Assembly (NCBI RefSeq): GCF_026967935.1
Contig: NZ_JAPVBL010000003.1
Location: 434,001 to 498,000 of the forward strand
Direction: 5' to 3'
DNA length: 64,000 nucleotides
Source of the DNA: Modestobacter sp. VKM Ac-2982
GTDB lineage: Bacteria; Actinomycetota; Actinomycetes; Mycobacteriales; Geodermatophilaceae
Shown here piece by piece: positions 41,889-50,825 of this stretch. The notes under the pieces are model-generated. The model was not told where the DNA came from and ran no database searches. It was given only the letters and a program-made list of their open reading frames with translations. The position numbers were made by a program, and so were the translations under genes. Position 1 is the first letter of the stretch; the number at the start of each line of letters is the position of its first letter.

Positions 41889-43129
41889 CCGCCCCCTCCA
41901 CACCCGCCGTCGCCGAGACGTCGCCGGTGGCGGCGGGCCGACCGCCGTGGGCGCTGCTCACGACCCTGTGGGTCACCCAGTACGTCGGCATCGGCTTCCT
42001 CACCGTCGGGCTGGTCGCGATCCTGCGGGCCGACGGCGTCTCCCTCGCCGACCTCTCGCTCATCTCGCTGCTCGGTCTCGCCTGGCCGCTCAAGCTCCTC
42101 TGGGCACCGCTGCTGGACCGGTACGGGTCCCGGCGGCTCGGGCACCACCGCTCCTGGCTGCTGGCCTTGCAGAGCGGCATGGTCCTCGCGCTCCTCGCGC
42201 TCCTGCCGTTCGAGGACCCGGCCGCCTCGCTCGGCCCGCTCGTCATCGTCTGCGCCGTCTACGTGCTGCTGTCGGCGACCCAGGACGTGGCGGCCGACGC
42301 CCTGGCCGTGCGGCTGCTGCGCCCGCAGGACCGCGGGCTGGGCAACGGCGTGCAGGTGGGCGCCAGTTACCTGGGCACCGTGCTCGGCGGCGGTCTCTGC
42401 GTCCTGGTGTACGACCGCGCGGGGTGGACCGCGGCGGTGCTCCTCCTCGCGGCCCTCACCGTGGTCGCGCTCGCGGTGGTGCTCCGGTTCCGTGAGCCGG
42501 CCCGCGACCCGCGGCCACCGGGCAACGCCGCCTGGGCCGCGTTGATCGGGGTGTTCCGCCGCCCCGGCGTGCCGGTGTGGGCGCTGGGCGTCGTGCCGCT
42601 CGTCTACGGGGGCGCGGCCGGGGTGTACGCCCTGCCCAGCGCCGCGCTCGTGGACGCCGGGTGGTCGCTCACCCGCATCGGCGTGGTCACCGGCGTCGTG
42701 ATCAGCGTGCCCGCGGCGCTGGCCGGCCCGCTCGCGGGGTGGCTGGTCCGCCGCTGGGGCCGGGCCGCGGTGCTCGTCGGCGGCGGCGCTGCGCTGGCGG
42801 TCTCGACGGCCGGACTGGTCCCGCTGCTGCTGGGGTCGGCGCCGCTGGTCGGCACGGTGGTGGCGCTCAGCGGCTTCCTCGTCGCCTACACCGCGCTCAA
42901 CGTCGTGGTCTACACGGTGAGCATGGACCTCTCCCGCCCGGCCACGGCGGGCACCGACTTCACCACGCTGACCACGGTGCCGCTGCTCGCCTCCTTCCTC
43001 ACCGCCTCCGCCGCGCTCGCCACGGCGGCGCTCGTCGGGTACGTCGCCTCGGCGGCCGTGTGGTGCGGGATCACCCTGCTCGGGGTCGCCCTGGGCGTGC
43101 GGTGGCTGCGAGCCGCACCCGTCCGGTGA
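41885..43129 (+). CDS. MFS transporter of the siderophore locus (AmpG-like)
   Basis: A 414-residue 12-helix transporter. The N-terminal half has VTQYVGIGFLTVGLVAIL and the motif LLDRYGSRRLGHHRSWLLAL; the second half has GPLAGWLVRRWGRAAVLVGG. The order resembles the AmpG/PAT1-like permeases that occur in some siderophore loci. I infer export of the siderophore or import of its iron complex. GTG 41885 overlaps the reductase stop, and the gene's own stop overlaps the next MFS start. Confidence 0.82.
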   Translation: MTAPSTPAVAETSPVAAGRPPWALLTTLWVTQYVGIGFLTVGLVAILRADGVSLADLSLISLLGLAWPLKLLWAPLLDRYGSRRLGHHRSWLLALQSGMVLALLALLPFEDPAASLGPLVIVCAVYVLLSATQDVAADALAVRLLRPQDRGLGNGVQVGASYLGTVLGGGLCVLVYDRAGWTAAVLLLAALTVVALAVVLRFREPARDPRPPGNAAWAALIGVFRRPGVPVWALGVVPLVYGGAAGVYALPSAALVDAGWSLTRIGVVTGVVISVPAALAGPLAGWLVRRWGRAAVLVGGGAALAVSTAGLVPLLLGSAPLVGTVVALSGFLVAYTALNVVVYTVSMDLSRPATAGTDFTTLTTVPLLASFLTASAALATAALVGYVASAAVWCGITLLGVALGVRWLRAAPVR

Positions 43130-44475
43130 GCACCGTCCCCGACGACCGGGCCGTGGCGGACCACCCGCCCCGGCGGCTGCCGCTGCTCGCGGTCGAGGCG
43201 GCGACGCTGCTCTCCGGCACGGCCAACGGGGTCACCGCCGTCGTCCTGCCGTGGCTGGTCCTCGAGCGCGGCGGCGGCGCGGCCGGCGCCGGTCTGGTCG
43301 CCGCCGGGACGGCGCTGCCGCTGGTGCTCACCGCGGTGCTCGCGGGTGTCGTCGTCGACCGGGTCGGCCGGCGCCGGGTGTCGGTGGTCTCCGACGTCGT
43401 CTCCGCGGCGGCGGTCGCCGCCATCCCGCTGTTGGAGCTGGCCACGGGCGGGCTCGGGCTGGGGACGGTCGTCGCGCTGGCCGCCCTCGGGGCACTGCTC
43501 GACCCGGCCGGGGTGACCGCGCGCGAGGCGATGCTCCCGGAGGCCGCTGCGGCCGCCCGGCTCCCGCTCTCCCGGGTCAACGGCGTCCATGAGGCGGTGT
43601 GGGGGTCGGCGTTCTTCATCGGACCGGCGATCGGTGGCGTGCTGATCGGCCTCGTCGGCACGGTCCCGGCGCTGTGGGCCACGACGGTCGCCTTCGTGCT
43701 GTCGGCCGTCGTCGTCGCCCTCGTCCGGGTCCCCGGCGGTGGGCGGCCGGACCCCCGGGCGGAGTCCTCCGGCAGCGCGGTCCGGCGGGTCCTCACCGAC
43801 ACGGCCGAGGGGATCGCGGTGCTCCGCCGTGACCGGCTGGTGCTGTGCGCCGCGGCGGTCGCCGTCCTCGTCTCGGCGACCTACCTGCCGATCTCGGCGG
43901 TGCTGCTGCCGGTGCTGTTCGAGCAGCAGGGCGCCCCCGGCCGGCTCGGTCTCCTGCTGCTGGTGATGAGCGGGGGCTGGGTGCTGGGCAGCTTGCTGCA
44001 GGGCGCGCTGGGCCACCTGCTGCCCCGCAGCGTCGTGCTCCGGGTGGCCACCGTGGGGGCGTCCCTGGCGCTCGTCCCGTTCGTGGCCCTGCCGCCCTAC
44101 CCGGTCCTGCTCGGCTGCGGTGCGCTCGCCGGGCTGCTGTTCGGCCCGATCAACCCGCTGGTCAACCTGGCGTTCCAGCGGCGGGTGCCGCCGCACCTGC
44201 GCGGGCGGGTGCTGGGGATCGTCGCCTCGGGCGCCTACGCCGCGGGGCCGGTCGGCCACGTCGCGGCCGGCGTGCTGGTCGACTCCACCGGGTTGCGCAC
44301 GGCCTTCGCGGTGTTCGTCGGCGCCGTCGTCCTCGCCGCCCTGTCGGCGCTGGCGATGCGCCCGCTCCGGGAGCTCGACGACCTGCCGGACGGGGACGGG
44401 ACGCCGGTGCCCGGGCCGCCGCCCGCCGGGACCGGACCGGTGCTGCCCGGGCCCCGGGAGCCCGCAGCCCGGTAG
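43126..44475 (+). CDS. MFS exporter of the EntS type
   Basis: A 449-residue, 12-helix MFS protein of the MFS_3/EntS group. Landmarks are VDRVGRRRVSVVSDVVSAA (loop 2-3), EAVWGSAFFIGPAIGGVL, and RRVPPHLRGRVLGIVASG. EntS exports enterobactin, and members near siderophore genes usually export the product. With the preceding MFS and the reductase it forms a coupled operon divergent from the synthesis genes. The C-terminal 30 residues are Pro/Gly-rich. The stop lies just before the cobalamin riboswitch. Confidence 0.82.
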   Translation: MSTVPDDRAVADHPPRRLPLLAVEAATLLSGTANGVTAVVLPWLVLERGGGAAGAGLVAAGTALPLVLTAVLAGVVVDRVGRRRVSVVSDVVSAAAVAAIPLLELATGGLGLGTVVALAALGALLDPAGVTAREAMLPEAAAAARLPLSRVNGVHEAVWGSAFFIGPAIGGVLIGLVGTVPALWATTVAFVLSAVVVALVRVPGGGRPDPRAESSGSAVRRVLTDTAEGIAVLRRDRLVLCAAAVAVLVSATYLPISAVLLPVLFEQQGAPGRLGLLLLVMSGGWVLGSLLQGALGHLLPRSVVLRVATVGASLALVPFVALPPYPVLLGCGALAGLLFGPINPLVNLAFQRRVPPHLRGRVLGIVASGAYAAGPVGHVAAGVLVDSTGLRTAFAVFVGAVVLAALSALAMRPLRELDDLPDGDGTPVPGPPPAGTGPVLPGPREPAAR

Positions 44476-44600
44476 CGTCACCGGCACATCACGGCAGTGC
44501 GCGAGGAAGCCGGTGCGAACCCGGCGCGGTCCCGCCACTGTGAGCCTCGGCGTCGACGACGCGGAGGCGAGCCAGACACTCCGGCTGCCGTGCTCGACGA
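44473..44600 (+). ncRNA. Cobalamin riboswitch
   Basis: The core follows the cobalamin aptamer: GAGGAAGCCGGTGCGAA, then CCCGGCGCGGTCCCGCCACTG and TGA, a variable arm, and the B12-box region GAGCCAGACACTCCGGCTG. It lies directly upstream of cobN. A CGGGG/CCCCG stem at 44603-44618 lies just before the cobN ribosome binding site and may be the expression platform. Binding of adenosylcobalamin would repress cobN. Confidence 0.92.
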
Positions 44601-44632
44601 CCCGGGGCGCGGACCCCGAGGGAGGCACTGCC

Positions 44633-47600
44633 TTGAGCGCACGCACCTTCACCCTGCTCTCCACCTCCGACACCGACCTGCTCTCGGCCAGGGCGAGCGC
44701 GTCGGACTGGAAGCTCGGCAACCCCTACCGGGTCGGCACCGGTGAGCTCGCCGAGTTCGCCGCGGGCACCGACCTGGTCGTCGTCCGGATCCTCGGGGCC
44801 GCCCGCAAGTACGAGGACATGCTGCGGCCGCTGCTCGACAGCGGCCTGCCGGTCGTCGTGCTGGGCGGGGAGCAGCTGCCCGACGCCGAGCTGATGGCGC
44901 TGTCCACCGTGCCGATGGGCGTGGCCACCGACGCGCACGCCTACCTGGCCCAGGGCGGGCCCGACAACATCGTGGAGCTGCACCGGTTCCTGGCCGACAC
45001 CGTGCTGCTGGACGGCGAGGGCTTCGACGCCCCGGCCGTCGCACCGGACTGGGGGCTGCTGGACCGCCCGACGAGCGCGACCGGCCCGCGGATCGCCGTC
45101 CTGTACTACCGGGCGCACCACCTGGCCGGGAACACCGCGTTCGTGCACACGCTGTGCGAGGCGATCGAGACCGCCGGCGGGGTGCCGGTGCCGGTCTACA
45201 CCGCGTCGCTGCGGTCGGTGGAACCGGAGATGCTCGACGTGCTGCGCACGGTCGACGCCATGGTCGTCACGGTCCTGGCGGCCGGCGGCTCCAAGCCCGC
45301 CACCGCCTCCGCCGGCGGGGACGACGGCGCGTGGGACGTCGGCGAGCTGGCCCGCCTCGACGTCCCGGTGATCCAGGGTCTGGTGCTCGGCACCCCGCGG
45401 GCGACGTGGGCGGCCAACGACGACGGGCTCTCCCCGCTGGACGTGGGCAACCAGGTCGCGATCCCGGAGTTCGACGGCCGGATCATCAGCGTGCCGTTCT
45501 CCTTCAAGGAGGTCGACGCCGACGGCCTGACCTCCTACGTGCCCGACCTGGAACGGGCCGCCCGGGTGGCCGGCACCGCCGTCGCGCACGCCCGGCTGCG
45601 GCACACCGCACCGGCCGACCGCAAGATCGTGGTGATGCTGTCGGCGTACCCGACCAAGCACGCCCGGATCGGCAACGCGGTCGGCCTGGACACCCCCGCC
45701 TCGGTGGTCCGGCTGCTGGCCGCGATGGCCGGGCAGGGCTACGACATCGGCCCGTTCGACGGCGAGGGCTCGCTGCCCGGTGTCGCCGACCTGGACGGCG
45801 ACCGGCTGGTGCACGCGCTGATCGAGGCCGGCGGCCAGGACCCGGACTGGCTGACCGCCGAGCAGCTGTCCGGCAACCCGGTGCGGATCCCCGCCGCGGA
45901 GTACCGCCGGTTCTTCGACACCCTGCCCGCCGAGCTGACCGACCGGATGGTGGAGCACTGGGGGCCGCCGCCCGGTGAGCTGTTCGTGGACCCGACCGAC
46001 GACTGCATCGTGTTCGCGGCACTGCGTGCCGGCAACGTCGTGGTGATGGTCCAGCCGCCGCGCGGGTTCGGGGAGAACCCGATCGCGATCTACCACGACC
46101 CGGACCTGCCGCCGTCCCACCACTACCTGGCCGCCTACCACTGGCTGCGCTCGTCCTTCGGTGCGCATGCGGTCGTGCACGTGGGCAAGCACGGCAACCT
46201 GGAGTGGATGCCCGGCAAGACCGTCGGGCTCTCGGCGTCCTGCGCCCCGGACGCCGCGCTGGGCGACCTGCCGATGGTCTACCCGTTCCTGGTCAACGAC
46301 CCCGGTGAGGGCTCGCAGGCCAAGCGCCGCGCGCACGCCGTGCTGATCGACCACATGGTGCCGCCGATGGCCCGCGCCGAGACCTACGGCGACATCGCCC
46401 GGCTGGAGCAGCTGCTCGACGAGCACGCCAACATCGCCGCGATGGACCCGCCCAAGCTGCCCGCCGTCCGGCAGCAGATCTGGACGCTGATCCAGGCCGC
46501 CAAGCTCGACCACGACCTGGGCCTGGACGACCGGCCGCACGACGCCGAGTTCGACGAGATGATCCTGCACGTCGACGGCTGGCTCTGCGCCATCAAGGAC
46601 AGCCAGATCCGCGACGGCCTGCACGTCTTCGGCTCCCCGCCGGAGGGCGACGCGCGCGTGGGCCTGGTGCTCGCGATCCTGCGGGCCCGGCAGATCTGGG
46701 GCGGTTCGGTCGCCATGCCCGGCCTGCGCGAGGCGCTCGGCCTCGTGGAGGACGGCTCGGCGGGGCTGCACGAGACCGATGAGGTGGAGGCACGGGCGCT
46801 GGCCCTGGTCACCGCCATGGAGGCGGCCGGCTGGACCACCGACGCCGTCGAGCCGACCGTCGCCGAGGTGCTGGGCGGGCCGCACGCCGAGGTGAGCCGG
46901 GTGCTGGACTTCGCGGTCGCCGAGGTCGTGCCGCGGCTGGCGAAGACGACCGACGAGATCGACATGGCCCTGCACGCCCTGGACGGCGGGTACGTGCCGG
47001 CGGGCCCGTCGGGTTCGCCGCTGCGCGGGCTGGTCAACGTGCTGCCGACCGGGCGCAACTTCTACTCCGTCGACCCGCGCGCGGTGCCCTCCCGGCTGGC
47101 CTGGGAGACCGGGCAGGGCCTGGCCGAGTCGCTGGTCGAGCGGTACGTCTCCGAGACCGGGGAGCACCCGCGCTCGGTCGGGCTCTCGGTGTGGGGCACC
47201 TCGGCGATGCGCACCTCCGGCGACGACGTCGCCCAGGTGCTCGCGCTCCTCGGCGTCCGGCCGGTGTGGGACGAGGCGTCCCGCCGGGTCACGAAGCTGG
47301 AGCCGATCCCGCTGGGGGAGCTGGGCCGGCCGCGGATCGACGTCACGGTGCGCATCTCCGGGTTCTTCCGGGACGCCTTCCCGCACGTGGTGACCATGCT
47401 CGACGACGCCGTCACCCTGGCCGCGGGGCTGGAGGAGACACCGGAGCAGAACTACGTGAAGGCGCACGTGGACGCCGACGTCGCCGAGCACGGCGACCGC
47501 CGGCGGGCCACCACCCGGGTGTTCGGCTCCAAGCCCGGCGCCTACGGGGCCGGGCTGCTGTCGCTGATCGACAGCCGGGACTGGCGCACCGACGCCGACC

Positions 47601-48256
47601 TGGCCGAGGTCTACGCGGTGTGGGGCGGCTACGCCTACGGCCGCGATCTGGACGGCGTCGCGGCCCGGGCGGACATGGAGACCTCCTACCGGCGGATCGC
47701 GGTGGCGGCCAAGAACATCGACACCCGTGAGCACGACATCGCCGACTCCGACGACTACTTCCAGTACCACGGCGGCATGGTCGCCACGGTGCGCGCGCTG
47801 ACCGGCTCGTCGCCGAAGGCCTACATCGGCGACTCGACCCGCCCCGAGCACGTGCGCACCCGTTCGCTGGTGGAGGAGACCTCGCGGGTGTTCCGCGCCC
47901 GGGTGGTCAACCCCAAGTGGCTCGCCGCGATGCGCCGGCACGGCTACAAGGGCGCCTTCGAGATGGCCGCGACGGTGGACTACCTGTTCGGCTACGACGC
48001 CACCACCGGCGTCGTCGCCGACTGGATGTACGAGAAGCTCGCGCAGAGCTACGTGCTGGACCCGGAGAACCGGGAGTTCATGGAGCAGTCGAACCCCTGG
48101 GCGCTGCACGGCATCGCCGAGCGGCTGCTGGAGGCGGTCGAGCGGAAGATGTGGGCCGAGCCGGACCCGGCGTTGCTGGCCGAGCTGCAGCAGGCCTACC
48201 TGGACACCGAGGGGGACCTCGAGGGCGGCGAGACCCCGGCCCAGCAGCCGGTCTGA
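44633..48256 (+). CDS. cobN: Cobaltochelatase subunit CobN
   Basis: A 1207-residue large subunit of the aerobic, ATP-dependent cobaltochelatase that inserts Co2+ into hydrogenobyrinic acid a,c-diamide. The family signature is HVGKHGNLEWMPGKTVGLSA. Other blocks are VVMLSAYPTKHARIGNAVGLD, FVNDPGEG-like YPFLVNDPGEGSQAKRRAHA and GYKGAFEMAATVDYLFGYDA. TTG 44633 has GGAGG seven bases upstream, so this gene very probably uses a TTG start. Subunits CobS and CobT are not in the window; actinobacteria often use ChlI/ChlD-like partners. Confidence 0.95.
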   Translation: MSARTFTLLSTSDTDLLSARASASDWKLGNPYRVGTGELAEFAAGTDLVVVRILGAARKYEDMLRPLLDSGLPVVVLGGEQLPDAELMALSTVPMGVATDAHAYLAQGGPDNIVELHRFLADTVLLDGEGFDAPAVAPDWGLLDRPTSATGPRIAVLYYRAHHLAGNTAFVHTLCEAIETAGGVPVPVYTASLRSVEPEMLDVLRTVDAMVVTVLAAGGSKPATASAGGDDGAWDVGELARLDVPVIQGLVLGTPRATWAANDDGLSPLDVGNQVAIPEFDGRIISVPFSFKEVDADGLTSYVPDLERAARVAGTAVAHARLRHTAPADRKIVVMLSAYPTKHARIGNAVGLDTPASVVRLLAAMAGQGYDIGPFDGEGSLPGVADLDGDRLVHALIEAGGQDPDWLTAEQLSGNPVRIPAAEYRRFFDTLPAELTDRMVEHWGPPPGELFVDPTDDCIVFAALRAGNVVVMVQPPRGFGENPIAIYHDPDLPPSHHYLAAYHWLRSSFGAHAVVHVGKHGNLEWMPGKTVGLSASCAPDAALGDLPMVYPFLVNDPGEGSQAKRRAHAVLIDHMVPPMARAETYGDIARLEQLLDEHANIAAMDPPKLPAVRQQIWTLIQAAKLDHDLGLDDRPHDAEFDEMILHVDGWLCAIKDSQIRDGLHVFGSPPEGDARVGLVLAILRARQIWGGSVAMPGLREALGLVEDGSAGLHETDEVEARALALVTAMEAAGWTTDAVEPTVAEVLGGPHAEVSRVLDFAVAEVVPRLAKTTDEIDMALHALDGGYVPAGPSGSPLRGLVNVLPTGRNFYSVDPRAVPSRLAWETGQGLAESLVERYVSETGEHPRSVGLSVWGTSAMRTSGDDVAQVLALLGVRPVWDEASRRVTKLEPIPLGELGRPRIDVTVRISGFFRDAFPHVVTMLDDAVTLAAGLEETPEQNYVKAHVDADVAEHGDRRRATTRVFGSKPGAYGAGLLSLIDSRDWRTDADLAEVYAVWGGYAYGRDLDGVAARADMETSYRRIAVAAKNIDTREHDIADSDDYFQYHGGMVATVRALTGSSPKAYIGDSTRPEHVRTRSLVEETSRVFRARVVNPKWLAAMRRHGYKGAFEMAATVDYLFGYDATTGVVADWMYEKLAQSYVLDPENREFMEQSNPWALHGIAERLLEAVERKMWAEPDPALLAELQQAYLDTEGDLEGGETPAQQPV

Positions 48257-48286
48257 GCGCCGGCCGGCAGGTGGGGAACCACGAGG

Positions 48287-48328
48287 CTTGTGCTCTGCTC
48301 ACCCCCAGTGAGCAGAGCACTAGCTCTC
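48287..48328. repeat. Hairpin repeat, copy 2, after cobN
   Basis: GTGCTCTGCTCAC at 48290-48302 pairs with GTGAGCAGAGCAC at 48308-48320 around a 5-base loop. The inner 13 bp and loop size match the element at 23783-23833; the outer arms are degraded here. It lies 34 bases after the cobN stop and may end its transcript. Confidence 0.82.
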
Positions 48329-48390
48329 CGAGGTACCACCCGGAGGCCCGACTCCGATGAGTTCCGCCGGGTCGCGGAGTCCTCTGCTGC

Positions 48391-49470
48391 ATGGCGACGA
48401 CTCTGCTGGCGATCGGCACGCGCAAGGGGCTCTGGCTCGCGACGAGTGAGGACCGGCGCGACTGGTCGCTGTCCGCACCGCACTTCCTGATGACCGAGGT
48501 GCCGAGCATCGGCATCGACACCCGCGACGGGCGCCGCCGGCTGATGGTCGGCGTCCGGTCGGAGCACTTCGGGCCCACGGTCCTGCACTCCGACGACCTG
48601 GGCGAGACCTGGGACGAACCGGCCGGCGGCGCGATCGGCTTCCCGGCCGACACCGGTGCCGCCGTGGAGCGGATCTGGCAGCTGCAGCCGGACTCCGCCG
48701 ACCGGCCCGGGGTGGTCTGGGCGGGGTGCGAGCCGATCTCGGTCTGGCGCTCGGACGACGGCGGGGAGTCCTTCGCATTGTGCCGCGGGCTGTGGGACCA
48801 CCCGCACCGCAGCGAGTGGGGCGCCGGCTACGGCGGGGCGGCGGCGCACTCCGTCGTCCCTGGGCCCGAGGGCACGGTGCACGTCGCGATGAGCACCGGC
48901 GGCGTCTACCGGACGCGGGACGGCGGGGGCTCGTGGCAGCCGCGCAACTCCGGCATCTCGGCGTACTTCATGCCCGGACCGGCCCCGGAGTTCGGGCAGT
49001 GCGTGCACAAGATCGCCCGGGACGCCGCCGACCCCCGGCGGCTGTACGCGCAGAACCACCACGGCGTGTACCGGTCCGACGACGACGGCGACTCGTGGAC
49101 GTCGATCGCCGACGGGCTGCCGTCGGACTTCGGGTTCGCGATGCTCGCAGACCCGCGCCGGGGCGGGCGGATCTGGGTGGTCCCGCTGGTCGCCGACGGG
49201 GAGCGGATCCCGCCGGGCGGCGAGCTGGCCGTGCACCGCAGCGACGACGCCGGTGCGAACTGGCGCCGGCTGGCCACCGGGCTGCCCACGCACGAGTACA
49301 ACGCCGTGCTGCGGGACGCCGCCGCGGTCGACGCCGGGGACCCGGTGGGCGTCTACGTCGGCACCCGCGGGGGCGAGGTGTACGCCAGCGCGGACGAGGG
49401 GGAGTCGTTCCGCACCGTCGCCTCCCACCTGCCCGACGTCCTCTGCGTGCGGGCGGCGGTGCTGCCGTGA
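48391..49470 (+). CDS. BNR/sialidase-type beta-propeller protein
   Basis: A 359-residue beta-propeller with Asp-box/BNR repeats: HSDDLGETWDEP, RSDDGGESFALC, RTRDGGGSWQPR, RSDDDGDSWTSI, RSDDAGANWRRL and ASADEGESFRTV. These are the S-x-D-x-G-x-(S/T)-W/F motifs of VPS10 and sialidase-like folds. It opens LLAIGTRKGLWLATS, and I see no signal peptide, so it is probably cytoplasmic. Similar WD40/YVTN/BNR proteins occur in actinobacteria with the same partner as here. Activity is unknown. Its stop overlaps the GTG of the ubiquitin-like gene. Confidence 0.82.
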   Translation: MATTLLAIGTRKGLWLATSEDRRDWSLSAPHFLMTEVPSIGIDTRDGRRRLMVGVRSEHFGPTVLHSDDLGETWDEPAGGAIGFPADTGAAVERIWQLQPDSADRPGVVWAGCEPISVWRSDDGGESFALCRGLWDHPHRSEWGAGYGGAAAHSVVPGPEGTVHVAMSTGGVYRTRDGGGSWQPRNSGISAYFMPGPAPEFGQCVHKIARDAADPRRLYAQNHHGVYRSDDDGDSWTSIADGLPSDFGFAMLADPRRGGRIWVVPLVADGERIPPGGELAVHRSDDAGANWRRLATGLPTHEYNAVLRDAAAVDAGDPVGVYVGTRGGEVYASADEGESFRTVASHLPDVLCVRAAVLP

Positions 49471-49751
49471 CCGTCCGGGTGCTGCTGCCGCGGCTGCTGG
49501 CCGACTGCACCGGCGGCCGGACGTCGATGTCGCTGGACCTGCCCGAGGACGGGACCGTCCGCGCCCTGCTGGACGTCCTGGCCGCCGACCACCCGGTGTT
49601 CGACCGCCGGGTGCGGGACGAGACCGGCGCGCTGCGCCGGCACGTCAACGTCTATGTCGACGGGGAGGAGGTCCGGCGGCTGGCCGGCCTGGTCACCCCG
49701 GTACCGGCCGGTGCAGAGGTGATGGTCGTGCAGTCGGTGGCCGGTGGCTGA
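49467..49751 (+). CDS. Ubiquitin-like small modifier (MoaD/ThiS fold)
   Basis: A 94-residue beta-grasp protein. It begins VTVRVLLPRLLADCTGGRT, the first beta hairpin, and ends MVVQSVAGG. The exposed C-terminal diglycine is where E1-like enzymes adenylate MoaD, ThiS and the SAMP modifiers. The gene overlaps the BNR-propeller stop (GTGA), so the two are made together. No MoeB-like E1, molybdopterin, thiamine or cysteine gene is nearby, so it is more likely a protein modifier or sulfur carrier with a remote partner than a MoaD subunit. Confidence 0.82.
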   Translation: MTVRVLLPRLLADCTGGRTSMSLDLPEDGTVRALLDVLAADHPVFDRRVRDETGALRRHVNVYVDGEEVRRLAGLVTPVPAGAEVMVVQSVAGG

Positions 49752-49820
49752 CCGCGACGACCCGCCGTGATCTGGCCGTCCGACAGGTTACGAGTTGATG
49801 ACGGCGGTCACACCTCTGCC

Positions 49821-50024
49821 ATGAGCATCCTCAGCAGGTTGATGGGCACGGCAGGGAACACCGCGGCGCGGGGCGCGCGTGGTGGACGTTCGGCCACCCG
49901 GGGCACCACCGGTCGGCGCCGGACCGGGACGGCTGGAGGTGGGATGCGACGCGGGCGGGCCGCCTCGCCCGCTGCCTCAGGCGGCCTGAGCCGGGTCCTC
50001 GGCTCGCTCACCCGTCGCCGGTGA
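49821..50024 (+). CDS. Small basic Gly/Arg-rich protein (doubtful)
   Basis: A 67-residue open frame starting MSILSRLMGTAGNTAARG. It continues with Arg/Gly/Thr-rich low-complexity sequence (RSATRGTTGRRRTGTAGGG) and ends LSRVLGSLTRRR. It could be a nucleic-acid-binding peptide. It has no ribosome binding site that I can see, and an antisense frame of about the same length overlaps it. I list it because the N-terminus and C-terminus look like amphipathic helices, but the evidence is weak. Confidence 0.3.
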   Translation: MSILSRLMGTAGNTAARGARGGRSATRGTTGRRRTGTAGGGMRRGRAASPAASGGLSRVLGSLTRRR

Positions 50025-50030
50025 CCGCGC

Positions 50031-50825
50031 TCAGCTGATCAGGACGGCGGCGGCGAGCAGGGTGACCGCCGCCGTCACCTCGCCCATGGCGCCCATGACG
50101 TCGCCGTTCACCCCGCCCAGCCGGGTGCGTGCCCGCGAGAACAGGGCCTCGGACGACCCCAGCCCGGCGGCGACGGCGGCGACCAGCCCGAGGGCGGCGA
50201 CGGGGCCGTCCCGGCCGACGAGCAGCGCGCCCCCGGCGGCGATCACGGCGGTGACCAGCGCCGCCCCGGCCAGCCAGCCCCGGGAGACGGTGCCGGCCAC
50301 CGCCTGGCCCAGCGACGAGCCCTGCGCGATCGGCACCCCCGGTAGACCGGTGCGGGCCATCGCCACCCGGGCTGCGACGGTCGCCGCCGGCAGGGCCAGC
50401 CAACCGCCGTCCAGCGTGAGCAGGTGCGCCAGGCAGCCGACCTGCAGCAGCAGGGTGAGCACCAGCGTGACGACGCCGAAGGGGCCGACGTCCCCGGCGC
50501 GCATCACCGCCAGCGCCTTCTCCCGGCCGCGCAGCGGACCCAGCCCGTCGGCGGTGTCGGCCAGCCCGTCCAGGTGCAGCCCTCGGGTCAATGCGGCCAG
50601 GACGGCGACGCCCAGCACCGCGCCGACCAGCGGGTCCACCGCACGGCCGCCGGCCCAGGCGACCGTCGTCGCCACGCCGCCGAGGACCAGGCCGACCAGC
50701 GGCGCCCAGGGCAGCACGCCGCGGGCCGAGGTCGCTGCCGGCACCCGCAGGCAGGTCAGCAGGGCGAAGGACTCCGCCGGCCCGGTCCAGGGGCGGCGGG
50801 TCGCCGGCTGGTCCGGGGAGCTCAT
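50031..50825 (-). CDS. cobS: Adenosylcobinamide-GDP ribazoletransferase
   Basis: A 264-residue integral membrane enzyme (cobalamin synthase) that attaches alpha-ribazole to adenosylcobinamide-GDP. Landmarks are FALLTCLRVPAATS, then the conserved TRGLHLDGLADTADGLG and KALAVMRAGDVGPFGVVTLV. The later ALFSRARTRLGGVNGDVMGAMGEV is typical of CobS/CobV. ATG 50825 overlaps the cobU stop. It is the last gene of the cobC-cobU-cobS operon. This CobS is unrelated to the cobaltochelatase subunit of the same name. Confidence 0.94.
   Translation of the reverse strand: MSSPDQPATRRPWTGPAESFALLTCLRVPAATSARGVLPWAPLVGLVLGGVATTVAWAGGRAVDPLVGAVLGVAVLAALTRGLHLDGLADTADGLGPLRGREKALAVMRAGDVGPFGVVTLVLTLLLQVGCLAHLLTLDGGWLALPAATVAARVAMARTGLPGVPIAQGSSLGQAVAGTVSRGWLAGAALVTAVIAAGGALLVGRDGPVAALGLVAAVAAGLGSSEALFSRARTRLGGVNGDVMGAMGEVTAAVTLLAAAVLIS

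Noticed and set aside
49808..50011. A 67-codon antisense frame opposite the small Arg/Gly-rich ORF.
   Set aside because: Pro/Arg-rich composition, no ribosome binding site, and almost complete overlap with another doubtful ORF.
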